DNA of 20,817 nt from a virus, in the IMG/VR virus record IMGVR_UViG_3300037852_000049, positions 1 to 20,817 of that record; one strand, written 5' to 3'. The translations under genes were made by a program, and so were the position numbers. The notes under the pieces are model-generated. The model was not told the DNA's origin. It ran no database searches and saw only the letters and a list, made by a program, of their open reading frames with translations. Position 1 is the first letter of the stretch. Each line of letters opens with the position of its first letter. Shown here in pieces: positions 6,680-12,929 of the stretch.

Positions 6680-8289
6680 CAGACGGTCTCGGACACGGCC
6701 AACTGGGTCGCGATGGCGGTTGTGGTGCCTGCCCATTTGAGGTACCAGCCGGCGGGCAGCCTCACGGCGTAAACGTCGCCCAGGGTGGCCACAGAGCTGG
6801 CCTTGATGACGTTGGCTACCCCTGAGGTCGGGCCGATGGCCAAGGTTGTTGCTGTGCCTGCCGTCGTCACGTTTAGGTAGACCATGTAGACCTTGGTGGT
6901 GTCCGACAATTGAGCTGCTGCGCCATTGGCAAAGGTCGGCACCAGTACGGCGGCACCCGCGTAGTCGGTATGGCCGCTGGTGCTGGAAGTGCCGGCCCAA
7001 TGCGAATAGTCGAAAAAGGCGACGCCGTTTGTGTAGACGTCGTAGTTGGTGGTGTTGGTGACACCGAAGGCAAGCCCGGCGAAATAGCACCCTGGCGTCA
7101 GCGTGAAGTTGATGCCTGCTGCCGAGATGTCGATATGAGGCGAGCCGCTGGTGCCCTTTGAGTTGGAGGTGAAGCGGGCCGACACCGACACATTCGCCGA
7201 GGCGGTGTCCACGATGAGGCCCTGGGCGGTGTTCTGGTCGAAGCTGGACTCGCCGTTTATCGTCTGCTGAGAAATGCTGATCTTGCCGCCCACTTGGTTC
7301 AGGTAATTATCCATTGCGTGGATGCGGGTCATCGATCCAAGCAACTCGAAACCGTAGCTCGTGTTGAAGCCGAAGGTGGGGTGGTACCACACGCTGTCGG
7401 AGCCAGTGATAACAGCCCCGATCGTGTTGGAGTTGAACACGCAATGATAGGTGGTCAAACTGCCTCGATTGGCACCGTAGACGATGCCTGGCCCCGCCGA
7501 ATTGTTGAGCACCCACACGTCGAAAAGTTCGCCCCAATCGGTGGTGAAGCTCCCGAGTGTGGAGAACACGATCCCACCTGCGGTGTAGGGGTGGGTCGAC
7601 CCGTTGGTGCAGTTGACGGTGAAGCCCTGCAACTTGATCCCGCCGAGGGCTGTGATGTTCAGCATCGACGTGGCGACGGTACCGACCGCCACTTGCAGCG
7701 TCGTCTGCCGCGACCCCTCGCCGGTCAGGGTGCAGCCGCCGCTCAGGTTGAGCTGGGTTATGTAGAAGGTGCCCGCGGCGAGATGGATGGGATAGCCGGC
7801 CGTGAGAGCAACTTGGATCGCAGCGGTGTCGGTGACACCGGTCGTGTCCCCTGATGGGCCGAGGTAACTGAGCGGTGCGCCGTTGACCGTCGGCAGGCCG
7901 GTAAAGGCGGGGGCGGCGAGGGGGGCGGCTCCCAGATTAGTCCGTGCGGCAGCGGCAGTGCGCGCTCCGGTACCGCCGTTAGCGATGGAAGTAATGACCC
8001 CAGAGCTATAGGTGGTCGTCAGGATAGGGGTTACCCCAGCCGAGAGGTTGACGATCTGAGGGGTGGCGGCAGATGTGCCGTACTCCACTCCACCGATCTG
8101 CATGGAGACGCCGTAGACGCCAGCGGCAGCCAGATAAAAGGTGACGGGGGTCGTGATCGCCACTGAGGCGGGAGTAGCGACCGTCGCGGCTTCGTCGTAG
8201 TACATCTGGACCGCAGCTTGAGAACTCGCGCCGACAACCGAGACCGTGACCGTCTGTCCTGAAGGGGGGTTCACCTGGAAGCCGATCAT
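6679..8289 (-). CDS. Beta-helix fibre / spike or decoration protein
   Basis: 536 residues, ATG at 8289 preceded by AGGAGCGGCC. An N-terminal beta domain (residues 1-100) is followed by IANGGTGARTAAAARTNLGA (102-121), a motif common in phage tail fibres near collar or trimer regions. Residues about 144-430 look like a right-handed beta-helix of the pectate-lyase superfamily: GDTTGVTDTAAIQVAL, then HLAAGTFYIT, CTLTGEG and repeated short strands with Asn/Gly/Ser turns. A C-terminal beta domain (440-536) follows. Such proteins bind or cleave surface polysaccharides. No catalytic residues can be assigned. It lies between capsid and neck genes rather than after the tape measure, so a head fibre is as possible as a tail spike. 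Confidence 0.78.
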   Translation of the reverse strand: MIGFQVNPPSGQTVTVSVVGASSQAAVQMYYDEAATVATPASVAITTPVTFYLAAAGVYGVSMQIGGVEYGTSAATPQIVNLSAGVTPILTTTYSSGVITSIANGGTGARTAAAARTNLGAAPLAAPAFTGLPTVNGAPLSYLGPSGDTTGVTDTAAIQVALTAGYPIHLAAGTFYITQLNLSGGCTLTGEGSRQTTLQVAVGTVATSMLNITALGGIKLQGFTVNCTNGSTHPYTAGGIVFSTLGSFTTDWGELFDVWVLNNSAGPGIVYGANRGSLTTYHCVFNSNTIGAVITGSDSVWYHPTFGFNTSYGFELLGSMTRIHAMDNYLNQVGGKISISQQTINGESSFDQNTAQGLIVDTASANVSVSARFTSNSKGTSGSPHIDISAAGINFTLTPGCYFAGLAFGVTNTTNYDVYTNGVAFFDYSHWAGTSSTSGHTDYAGAAVLVPTFANGAAAQLSDTTKVYMVYLNVTTAGTATTLAIGPTSGVANVIKASSVATLGDVYAVRLPAGWYLKWAGTTTAIATQLAVSETV

Positions 8290-8297
8290 GGCCGCTC

Positions 8298-8789
8298 CTA
8301 GTGCTCTGTGGCCCCGCAGTCACACAGTCGCCTCTCGGGACGGTAGTGGTGGTGGGGGACCGGGGGTTCGTGGATGTGCGGGGAGTAACCGAGCTTGGTA
8401 AGAGCGGGGAGGATCTCGGAGTCGAGGCGCTTCCAGTCTCGTACAGGGAGTTTGGCCATCAGGTCGGGGTGAGCGGCTAACAGTTCGGTGGAGAACCGAG
8501 TACAACCGAGGGAGCCGCGGAGGAGGGCTCCCCCGGCACCTGGGAACGGCCATATGCACCAGGGTTCAGGACAAGCCTCCGTCTCTGGGATGACCGTGGC
8601 GTGGACCTCGATGTCTTGCTCGATTACCAGAAAGCCCCCGCCCTCTTCCCAGAGCTGGGCAAGGAAGAGGTAGTAGGCGTCCCACGCTTTGCCGAGGTCC
8701 ACTAAGTCAGCGTCAGGGGCGTGTTCCTTGAGCGCCGCGAGGGTGAGGGGGTGGAGCAGGCCCTCAACGTAGCAGCAGACGACCCGCAT
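8298..8789 (-). CDS. Glycosyltransferase-like protein, copy A
   Basis: 163 residues from ATG at 8789, overlapping the upstream stop by one base (TGATG). The order is an N-terminal strand (MRVVCCYVEG), helices to residue 50, the acidic strand FLVIEQDIEVH, CPEPWCIWPFPGAGGALL, LGCTRFSTELL, DWKRLDSEILPAL, a His-rich segment PHIHEPPVPHHH, and a C-terminal CDCG. An acidic 'EQDI' following a hydrophobic strand, plus 'LGCTRFS' and late histidines, resembles GT-A-type transferases with a nucleotide-sugar/metal site, and similar phage proteins are commonly called glycosyltransferases. It is short for that fold, so the call is tentative. A clear paralogue lies at 9059-9562. Confidence 0.6.
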   Translation of the reverse strand: MRVVCCYVEGLLHPLTLAALKEHAPDADLVDLGKAWDAYYLFLAQLWEEGGGFLVIEQDIEVHATVIPETEACPEPWCIWPFPGAGGALLRGSLGCTRFSTELLAAHPDLMAKLPVRDWKRLDSEILPALTKLGYSPHIHEPPVPHHHYRPERRLCDCGATEH

Positions 8790-9055
8790 CAGACTGTGAC
8801 GAGGAACTCCCGCAAGGCATCAGGGTAGAGCGTCACGTCAGGGTCGGAGATGTTGCACCCAGGGAAGGGCAACATGGAGGGGCTACCGGTAGAGGGCTGG
8901 TGGCGACACGAGGCTAGGACTTTCCACCCCGGCCGCTGTTCACCGACCTCCTCGGGACCCCAAGGCAAGTCCCTCTCCTCTTCAATGATCATCACGGGAG
9001 GCTCCCCATCGCCCTTGAAGCCCAGAAGGTACCACCAGCCATATTCGTCAGCCAT
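8789..9055 (-). CDS. Unknown 88-residue protein between two GT-like paralogues
   Basis: ATG at 9055 follows the upstream paralogue's stop by 3 bases, and its own stop overlaps the next start (TGATG), so it is a coupled operon member. The sequence is acidic and aromatic (MADEYGWWYLLGFKGDGEPP, then VMIIEEERDLPWGPEEVG), with two cysteines (one in SCRHQ, one in FPGCNISDPD) and a C-terminal helix (PDALREFLVTV). No family is recognised. Its place between two sugar-transfer-like genes suggests a shared process, without proof. Confidence 0.65.
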   Translation of the reverse strand: MADEYGWWYLLGFKGDGEPPVMIIEEERDLPWGPEEVGEQRPGWKVLASCRHQPSTGSPSMLPFPGCNISDPDVTLYPDALREFLVTV

Positions 9056-9058
9056 GGT

Positions 9059-9562
9059 TCATGGTAGCAATTCCCCACAGTCACAGCGCCTCTGTAGAAG
9101 CCACGGCCTGACATGGTGGTGGTTCACCGGAGGGCTGTGCCAGTGAGGGGCACCGGCAGCTTCGCGGAGGGCGGGGAGCATGTCGGCGTCCAACCTTCGC
9201 CAGTCGTGGGAGGGGAGGTCGGTCATCAAGGTAGGGGCCTTGGCTAGCAGTTCGGCGGAGAACTTCGTACAACCGAGGGAGTAGTAGGTGAGGGGGTCCC
9301 CGTAAGCACCTGCCGGGCCGGGGTACGGATAAGCGCACCAGGCTTCGGGGCAGGCTTCCAGGTGTGGCACCACGTCCGCGTGGACCTCGATGTCCTGTTC
9401 AATTACGAGGAACCCCTCGCCAGCTTCCCATAAGTCGGCGAGCACCTTGTAGTAGGCGTCGTCGACCCGGCTGAGTTCGATGAGCTCGGCGGTGGGGGCG
9501 TAGAGGGCGACCGACTCCCGTGTCTTGGGGTGGAGGTCGACGAAGGGTACGACTACCCGCGT
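9059..9562 (-). CDS. Glycosyltransferase-like protein, copy B, without a canonical start codon
   Basis: The frame ending at 9059 encodes a paralogue of the 8298-8789 protein along its whole length: RVVVPFVDLHPKT at the N-terminus, then DDAYYKVLADLWEAGEGFL, VIEQDIEVHADV, LGCTKFSAELL, DWRRLDADMLPALR, HSPPVNHHHVRP and a final RRCDCGELLP. Homology reaches codon 9559-9557 (Arg), so the position matching copy A's ATG is an ACG at 9562-9560. No ATG, GTG or TTG exists further upstream in frame. The first GTG (9445) falls inside the conserved region and would remove about 39 residues. AAAGG lies 7 bases before the ACG. The gene may start at ACG, be reached by reinitiation from the overlapping upstream gene (stop 9553-9555), or be a decaying copy. 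The body is intact, with no internal stop. Confidence 0.6.
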   Translation of the reverse strand, partial: TRVVVPFVDLHPKTRESVALYAPTAELIELSRVDDAYYKVLADLWEAGEGFLVIEQDIEVHADVVPHLEACPEAWCAYPYPGPAGAYGDPLTYYSLGCTKFSAELLAKAPTLMTDLPSHDWRRLDADMLPALREAAGAPHWHSPPVNHHHVRPWLLQRRCDCGELLP

Positions 9563-9846
9563 GCGCCGGCCTTTGAGAGCTTCGGTGGCCTCGCGGGCTC
9601 GATCTCGACGTCGGCGTAGAAGGGGTTGTCACCTTCGTGCCAACCGGGACGCGAGAGAAGGAACTGGGCGGTCTCATTGTCGACCTCGAAAGTGCCGTCG
9701 GGGCGCAGTTCGTACTTCTTGCCACCGCGCTCGATCGTCTCGACGGAGGACGCTTTCATAACCATCTCGCGGCGCATTACTTGGCCGAGGTCGGGGTCCA
9801 GTACAAACCGATTGTGAGGCTTTTCCTCCACATGGTAAATCTGCAT
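9553..9846 (-). CDS. Unknown 97-residue protein after the capsid/HNH genes
   Basis: ATG at 9846 is preferred over an in-frame upstream start at 9876 because it is preceded by the conserved leader AACGAAAGGGAACGCA, identical for 13 bases to the leader at 3382-3394. The protein begins MQIYHVEEKPHNRFVLDPDL, continues with GGKKYELRPDGTFEVDNETA and QFLLSRPGWHEGDNPFY, and ends with a Lys/Arg/Pro-rich tail. The 'FEV...A-FLL-RPGWHEG-NPF' segment is of a type often found in small proteins beside phage capsid genes. A capsid-associated or connector role is likely from position but cannot be shown. The end overlaps the following paralogue by 10 bases. Confidence 0.78.
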   Translation of the reverse strand: MQIYHVEEKPHNRFVLDPDLGQVMRREMVMKASSVETIERGGKKYELRPDGTFEVDNETAQFLLSRPGWHEGDNPFYADVEIEPARPPKLSKAGARG

Positions 9847-9849
9847 TGC

Positions 9850-9862
9850 GTTCCCTTTCGTT
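9850..9862 (-). promoter_or_regulatory. Conserved leader/ribosome-binding motif (second copy)
   Basis: The minus-strand AACGAAAGGGAAC, identical to 3382-3394, ends 3 bases before the ATG at 9846. It supports that start and suggests a shared leader for well-expressed structural genes. Confidence 0.5.
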
Positions 9863-9881
9863 GGGCCTCCCCCCACCGCAC

Positions 9882-10691
9882 CTAGGGAACGGAGGGGGTG
9901 GGAGGAGGCTGCTTCTTCTGCTGCTTTCTAGTCGCCTGATAAACGGCACGGGCCGCTCGGCAAGCGTCGCACGGGGGCTCTTTCCGGTTGTAGTGGGCGG
10001 TATAGCCACTACTCGTGCCGCACTCGGCCACCTTCCGATGTTTTAGGTCTTCTGGGGCCTTGCGACGTTCCCAGTTCTTATTGGAATTGTACATGGACCA
10101 GGCTGCGCGACAAGCGTCGCACTTCTCTTCGCCCTGCCGGCGGTGTCGGATATAGCCACTGATGGTGCCGCACTGCGCCCTGACCTTCGGGGAACCCGGT
10201 TTCACAACCAGAGGTTCCCGACTGGCGGTCAAGTAACGGACGGCTGAACGCAGCCGAACAGGATCATCGAAAAAATCCCCGAGCCCCCGGTTACACATGA
10301 AACACAGCAGCCCTCGGATCTGACCTGTGTCGTGGTCATGGTCGAGATGGAACCCGCCCTGCCCCGTCGCATCTTTGGGAGAGCAGAGGCAGATGGCGCA
10401 AGTTCCCCCTTGGCGGTCTAAGAGTACCTGGACAACTTCCGGTGACACTCCATAAACCGACTTACGGCGGTGACCCCTTAATCTGTCTCGGAACTCAGGG
10501 TCGGACGCGTAGCGCTTCTTGAAGATGTCGCTCTGTCGCTGGCGACGCTCTTCGGGGGTGAGGTGGGCCAGCGACTCCCGACGACCACGCAGACAGTCCT
10601 TGCAGATGTAAGTGCGGCCGTCGGGTGAAGCTGCATGACGCTTGAAAGCTTCAAGCGGTTTGGGTGTATGGCACTCGGCACATGTCTTCAT
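9882..10691 (-). CDS. HNH endonuclease VII-like protein with duplicated zinc modules
   Basis: 269 residues. An N-terminal zinc knuckle (Cys4, Cys7, Cys30, Cys33; CAECHTP...CKDC) is followed by basic helices. Next comes an endonuclease VII-type HNH core at residues 98-154: CAIC, HLDHDHDTGQIRGLLC, FMCNRGLGDF. Cys98/101/130/133 would bind zinc, the D-H pairs at 117-120 would be catalytic, and Asn134 follows the last Cys. Two copies of a module CGTxSGYxxH...CDACRAA start at residues 174 and 224, exactly 50 apart; this module is common in actinobacterial and actinophage proteins. The gene is probably a free-standing homing endonuclease inserted after the capsid gene. It has no ribosome-binding site, but a promoter-like sequence lies just upstream. 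Confidence 0.9.
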   Translation of the reverse strand: MKTCAECHTPKPLEAFKRHAASPDGRTYICKDCLRGRRESLAHLTPEERRQRQSDIFKKRYASDPEFRDRLRGHRRKSVYGVSPEVVQVLLDRQGGTCAICLCSPKDATGQGGFHLDHDHDTGQIRGLLCFMCNRGLGDFFDDPVRLRSAVRYLTASREPLVVKPGSPKVRAQCGTISGYIRHRRQGEEKCDACRAAWSMYNSNKNWERRKAPEDLKHRKVAECGTSSGYTAHYNRKEPPCDACRAARAVYQATRKQQKKQPPPTPSVP

Positions 10692-10698
10692 GTACCAG

Positions 10699-10727
10699 AG
10701 TTTATAACAGTATCACTGACTCCGCAA
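10699..10727 (-). promoter_or_regulatory. Candidate promoter for the HNH gene (leaderless transcript)
   Basis: In the 41-base gap after the capsid stop, TTGCGG (10727-10722) is followed after 17 bases by TAAACT (10704-10699). The overlapping TATAAA (10706-10701) is an alternative -10 with a 15-base spacer. The -10 is 7-9 bases before the ATG at 10691, so transcription would start at or next to the start codon. This matches the lack of a Shine-Dalgarno sequence. The -35 match is weak. Confidence 0.35.
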
Positions 10728-10732
10728 GTGGG

Positions 10733-12232
10733 TCAGGCGATGTTCGCGGCAACCGCCTGAGCGACAGGAGCCCTGTTGACCAGCACCTCATTCGACCTGA
10801 TCTCGAAGTCGTAACGGGGGCCACCACCCAGAGTGTTCTGGGACATCGACGCAGAGTAGTCGAACCTCATGGTATCGTATTGCGCCCTGACCTCGAAGAC
10901 GCTCCCGATATTGCTCCCCGGGAACGGCACCCGATCGCACCTTGCGAAGATCGTGCCCGGTGCCATCCTCGGATGGATCTCGATCGCCACGGGAACACCA
11001 CCGGCTGCCCGGTTGATGTACCGCCCGATGTAGCCACCACCAGCCAAGTTCGTCCTTGCGTCCGCATCCGTGGGAGGCAGGAATGTGGTGGCCGAGCTTG
11101 ACGCCAAGATGGCCTTGGAGATTTCGTCGCCCTGGAGCGAGTTCATCATGTAGGCCGTGGGGCTGAGCTGGACGCTCGCCCAGATCTTGTCGTTGATCGT
11201 GTCCAAGATGTCGATGCCACCACCAGACAGGTTCGGGACGTTCCCGCCGTTGTCGATGAAGATCGCACCCGTGGCTGTTCCTGTACCAGGAGTAACAGGG
11301 CCGAGCGTGCCGTAGTCGCCCAACGTCGAGGCGATGATGCCGTTGTACCAGTTGGCCGCGTTGTAGCTCGTGTCGGCCGTAGGAGCCGTTGACGGGGGAG
11401 TGGCCAGGGTGGTGAACAGGGGCAGGGTGGTCGGCGGGGCTTGAGCAGCCGTATACACGTTGGTGAAGGTCGCTGAGGCGACGGTCGTGGTCGTGTAGTA
11501 GTACTGCGCTGCTGACGTTCCGACGTACCAGTCGTAAGCCACCGCACCCTTGACGGCAGGGATGGAGGCCGTGACGGTGTTGGTGGAGGTCGTCGTACCG
11601 GCTGTCGTGTGCCCTACCAGGGCCGGCGAGTTGCCGTTGCTCACGAAGTAGTTCGCACCCGACTTGGCCGCGACCGCCACGTAGACGACGGTGCCAGTGG
11701 TGATCGATCCGCCGGTCGTCGCTGTAGTGAAGGTCAACGGACCCGCGGGAGTACCCAGCGCCCAGTTCTGCCCGTTGATGATGTAGCAGTCCTGAGCGAT
11801 GAACAGTTGGTTCAACGTCTGGAGCTCGGCGACCGCCAGAGCATCGGCGTAGTTGCGGGCGAACGCCACAGCGTCGAGGGTGACGCGGTTGGCCTTGGCC
11901 AGAACCTTGTAAGTCGCGAAGCAGTCCTGCTCGTCGAGGATCGTCAGCGAGCCTGCGTAGTCCACGCCTACCGCGGCGTCGGTCTGTTGGCTGTTGACGT
12001 TGAGCAGCGAGCGCCAGGTGGCGGTCTGGGAGCCCTCACCAGCGATGACACGCGGGAAGGCGGAAGTGTTATTACGGGCCGGGACGTTGACCGGGACAAG
12101 GCTGACTAGCCCTGAGAGGTCTACACCCTGGATGCCCGTAGAGGCGTAGAGGCCCGTCGTTTGGGCCTTCTTGAGGATCTCAAGCGTGTCCTTGGTCAGG
12201 AGCTCGAGGTCTTGAGTCATACCCGCAGGCAT
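10733..12232 (-). CDS. Major capsid protein (HK97 fold) with Ig/FnIII-like insertion
   Basis: 499 residues, ATG at 12232 with AAGGAG five bases upstream. The N-terminal arm (TQDLELLTKDTLEILKKAQ) and middle region (PARNNTSAFPRVIAGEGS, then ATYKVLAKANRVTLDAVAFA) are followed by helices. The fold resumes after the insertion with DILDTINDKIWASVQLSPTA, a spine-like helix, and a C-terminal domain (GGVPVAIEIHPRMAPGTIFA, RYDFEIRSNEVLVNRAPVAQ). Residues about 160-290 (11363-11755) form a Thr/Ser/Ala/Tyr-rich beta domain with YVAVAAKSGANYFVSNG, AVAYDWYVGTS and ATFTNVYTAAQAPP, of FnIII/Ig character. It would project from the shell and could bind host or glycan, or be a glycosylation target. The protein follows scaffold and protease genes, as expected. 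Confidence 0.92.
   Translation of the reverse strand: MPAGMTQDLELLTKDTLEILKKAQTTGLYASTGIQGVDLSGLVSLVPVNVPARNNTSAFPRVIAGEGSQTATWRSLLNVNSQQTDAAVGVDYAGSLTILDEQDCFATYKVLAKANRVTLDAVAFARNYADALAVAELQTLNQLFIAQDCYIINGQNWALGTPAGPLTFTTATTGGSITTGTVVYVAVAAKSGANYFVSNGNSPALVGHTTAGTTTSTNTVTASIPAVKGAVAYDWYVGTSAAQYYYTTTTVASATFTNVYTAAQAPPTTLPLFTTLATPPSTAPTADTSYNAANWYNGIIASTLGDYGTLGPVTPGTGTATGAIFIDNGGNVPNLSGGGIDILDTINDKIWASVQLSPTAYMMNSLQGDEISKAILASSSATTFLPPTDADARTNLAGGGYIGRYINRAAGGVPVAIEIHPRMAPGTIFARCDRVPFPGSNIGSVFEVRAQYDTMRFDYSASMSQNTLGGGPRYDFEIRSNEVLVNRAPVAQAVAANIA
11363..11755 (-). other. Region encoding Thr/Ser-rich Ig/FnIII-like insertion of the capsid protein
   Basis: Capsid residues 160-290. The segment has alternating hydrophobic strands, runs of Thr (TTAGTTTSTNT, YYYTTTTVASATFTN) and a Pro/Thr linker (PPTTLPLFTTLATPPSTAP) before the capsid fold resumes at about residue 290. 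The composition differs sharply from the flanking capsid sequence. Boundaries are approximate. Confidence 0.65.
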
Positions 12233-12234
12233 GG

Positions 12235-12247
12235 GTTCTCCTTCGTT
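12235..12247 (-). promoter_or_regulatory. Leader/ribosome-binding motif before the capsid gene
   Basis: The minus-strand AACGAAGGAGAAC ends 2 bases before the capsid ATG and differs at 2 of 13 positions from the leaders at 3382 and 9850. It contains a strong AAGGAG. Confidence 0.6.
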
Positions 12248-12252
12248 CTGGG

Positions 12253-12277
12253 GCGCGACGGGCTAAGCAGGTCGCGC
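12253..12277 (-). other. Perfect 7-bp stem-loop in the capsid gene leader
   Basis: GCGCGAC (12253-12259) and GTCGCGC (12271-12277) pair across an 11-base loop, in the 67-base gap between scaffold stop and capsid start. No U-run follows. Its place just before the most highly expressed structural gene suggests an RNase-resistant or processing hairpin rather than a terminator. Confidence 0.4.
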
Positions 12278-12299
12278 TAAGGCTGATTTTGCGAACGGT

Positions 12300-12929
12300 T
12301 CAGATGACGTTGTTGAGACGAGCGTTGCGAAGCCGGATACGAGTGGCTTCCTGCTGGAGGTCGGCGTACCGCTGGGCGTTGTCCCACCCCGGCTTGCCTC
12401 CCATCTGCTCGATCTCTTTCAGGACAGGCTCGAGTTCGGCATCCTCTGCACTCTTGGCCACGCTCTCGCTGAGTCGCCCTTCGGCGGCCGGGAAGGCCCC
12501 GCTAGCGGCTGCTCCGAGGAACGGGCCCCCAGAACGGGGACGCTTCGCCATCTTCTCAAGCAACCCTTTGACCTCGCCGAGTTCTGCGGCCTGGGCCTCC
12601 ACGAGCTGCTTGATCGCCTTGTCTTTCTTACCGCTCTTTTCTTTGTTGACGTACTGGCTGTCCACGGGACCCCCAACTGAGTCCACGTTGTTGGCCTCGT
12701 TCTTGCCCTTGACGCCAGCGTTCTCTTGCTCGGCCGTGATGTCCCCGCCGTTGTTGGCGTTCTTCTCGGCCTGCATGAAGGGTGGTTTCTTGCCCTTCAT
12801 CTTCGCCTTCATCTTGGCCTTCTCGGCCTTGCGCTCCGCCTTGAGAGCGGCCTTGACAGCTACGACGGCAGCAGCGCCAGAGGACTCGTTGATGAAGCTA
12901 GCGAGATCCTCCTTGGTGACGGTGGTCAT
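12300..12929 (-). CDS. Nested in-frame scaffold protein (internal start)
   Basis: Met385 of the long protein is preceded by GAGGAGGAGAACATT, one of the strongest ribosome-binding sequences in the window, which would yield a 209-residue protein starting MTTVTKEDLASFINESSG. It contains the Ala/Lys/Glu-rich coiled-coil and C-terminal helix, the parts expected of a scaffold. In-frame nested scaffold genes are established in lambda (C/Nu3). The purine run here could partly reflect the coded Glu-Glu-Glu, so the internal start is probable but not proven. Confidence 0.6.
   Translation of the reverse strand: MTTVTKEDLASFINESSGAAAVVAVKAALKAERKAEKAKMKAKMKGKKPPFMQAEKNANNGGDITAEQENAGVKGKNEANNVDSVGGPVDSQYVNKEKSGKKDKAIKQLVEAQAAELGEVKGLLEKMAKRPRSGGPFLGAAASGAFPAAEGRLSESVAKSAEDAELEPVLKEIEQMGGKPGWDNAQRYADLQQEATRIRLRNARLNNVI

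Noticed and set aside
9399-9725. Minus-strand 108-codon frame overlapping the 97-residue gene and copy B
   Set aside because: It is an Arg/Ser/Pro-rich out-of-frame reading of two genes whose own frames are protein-like and homologous to each other or conserved in style.
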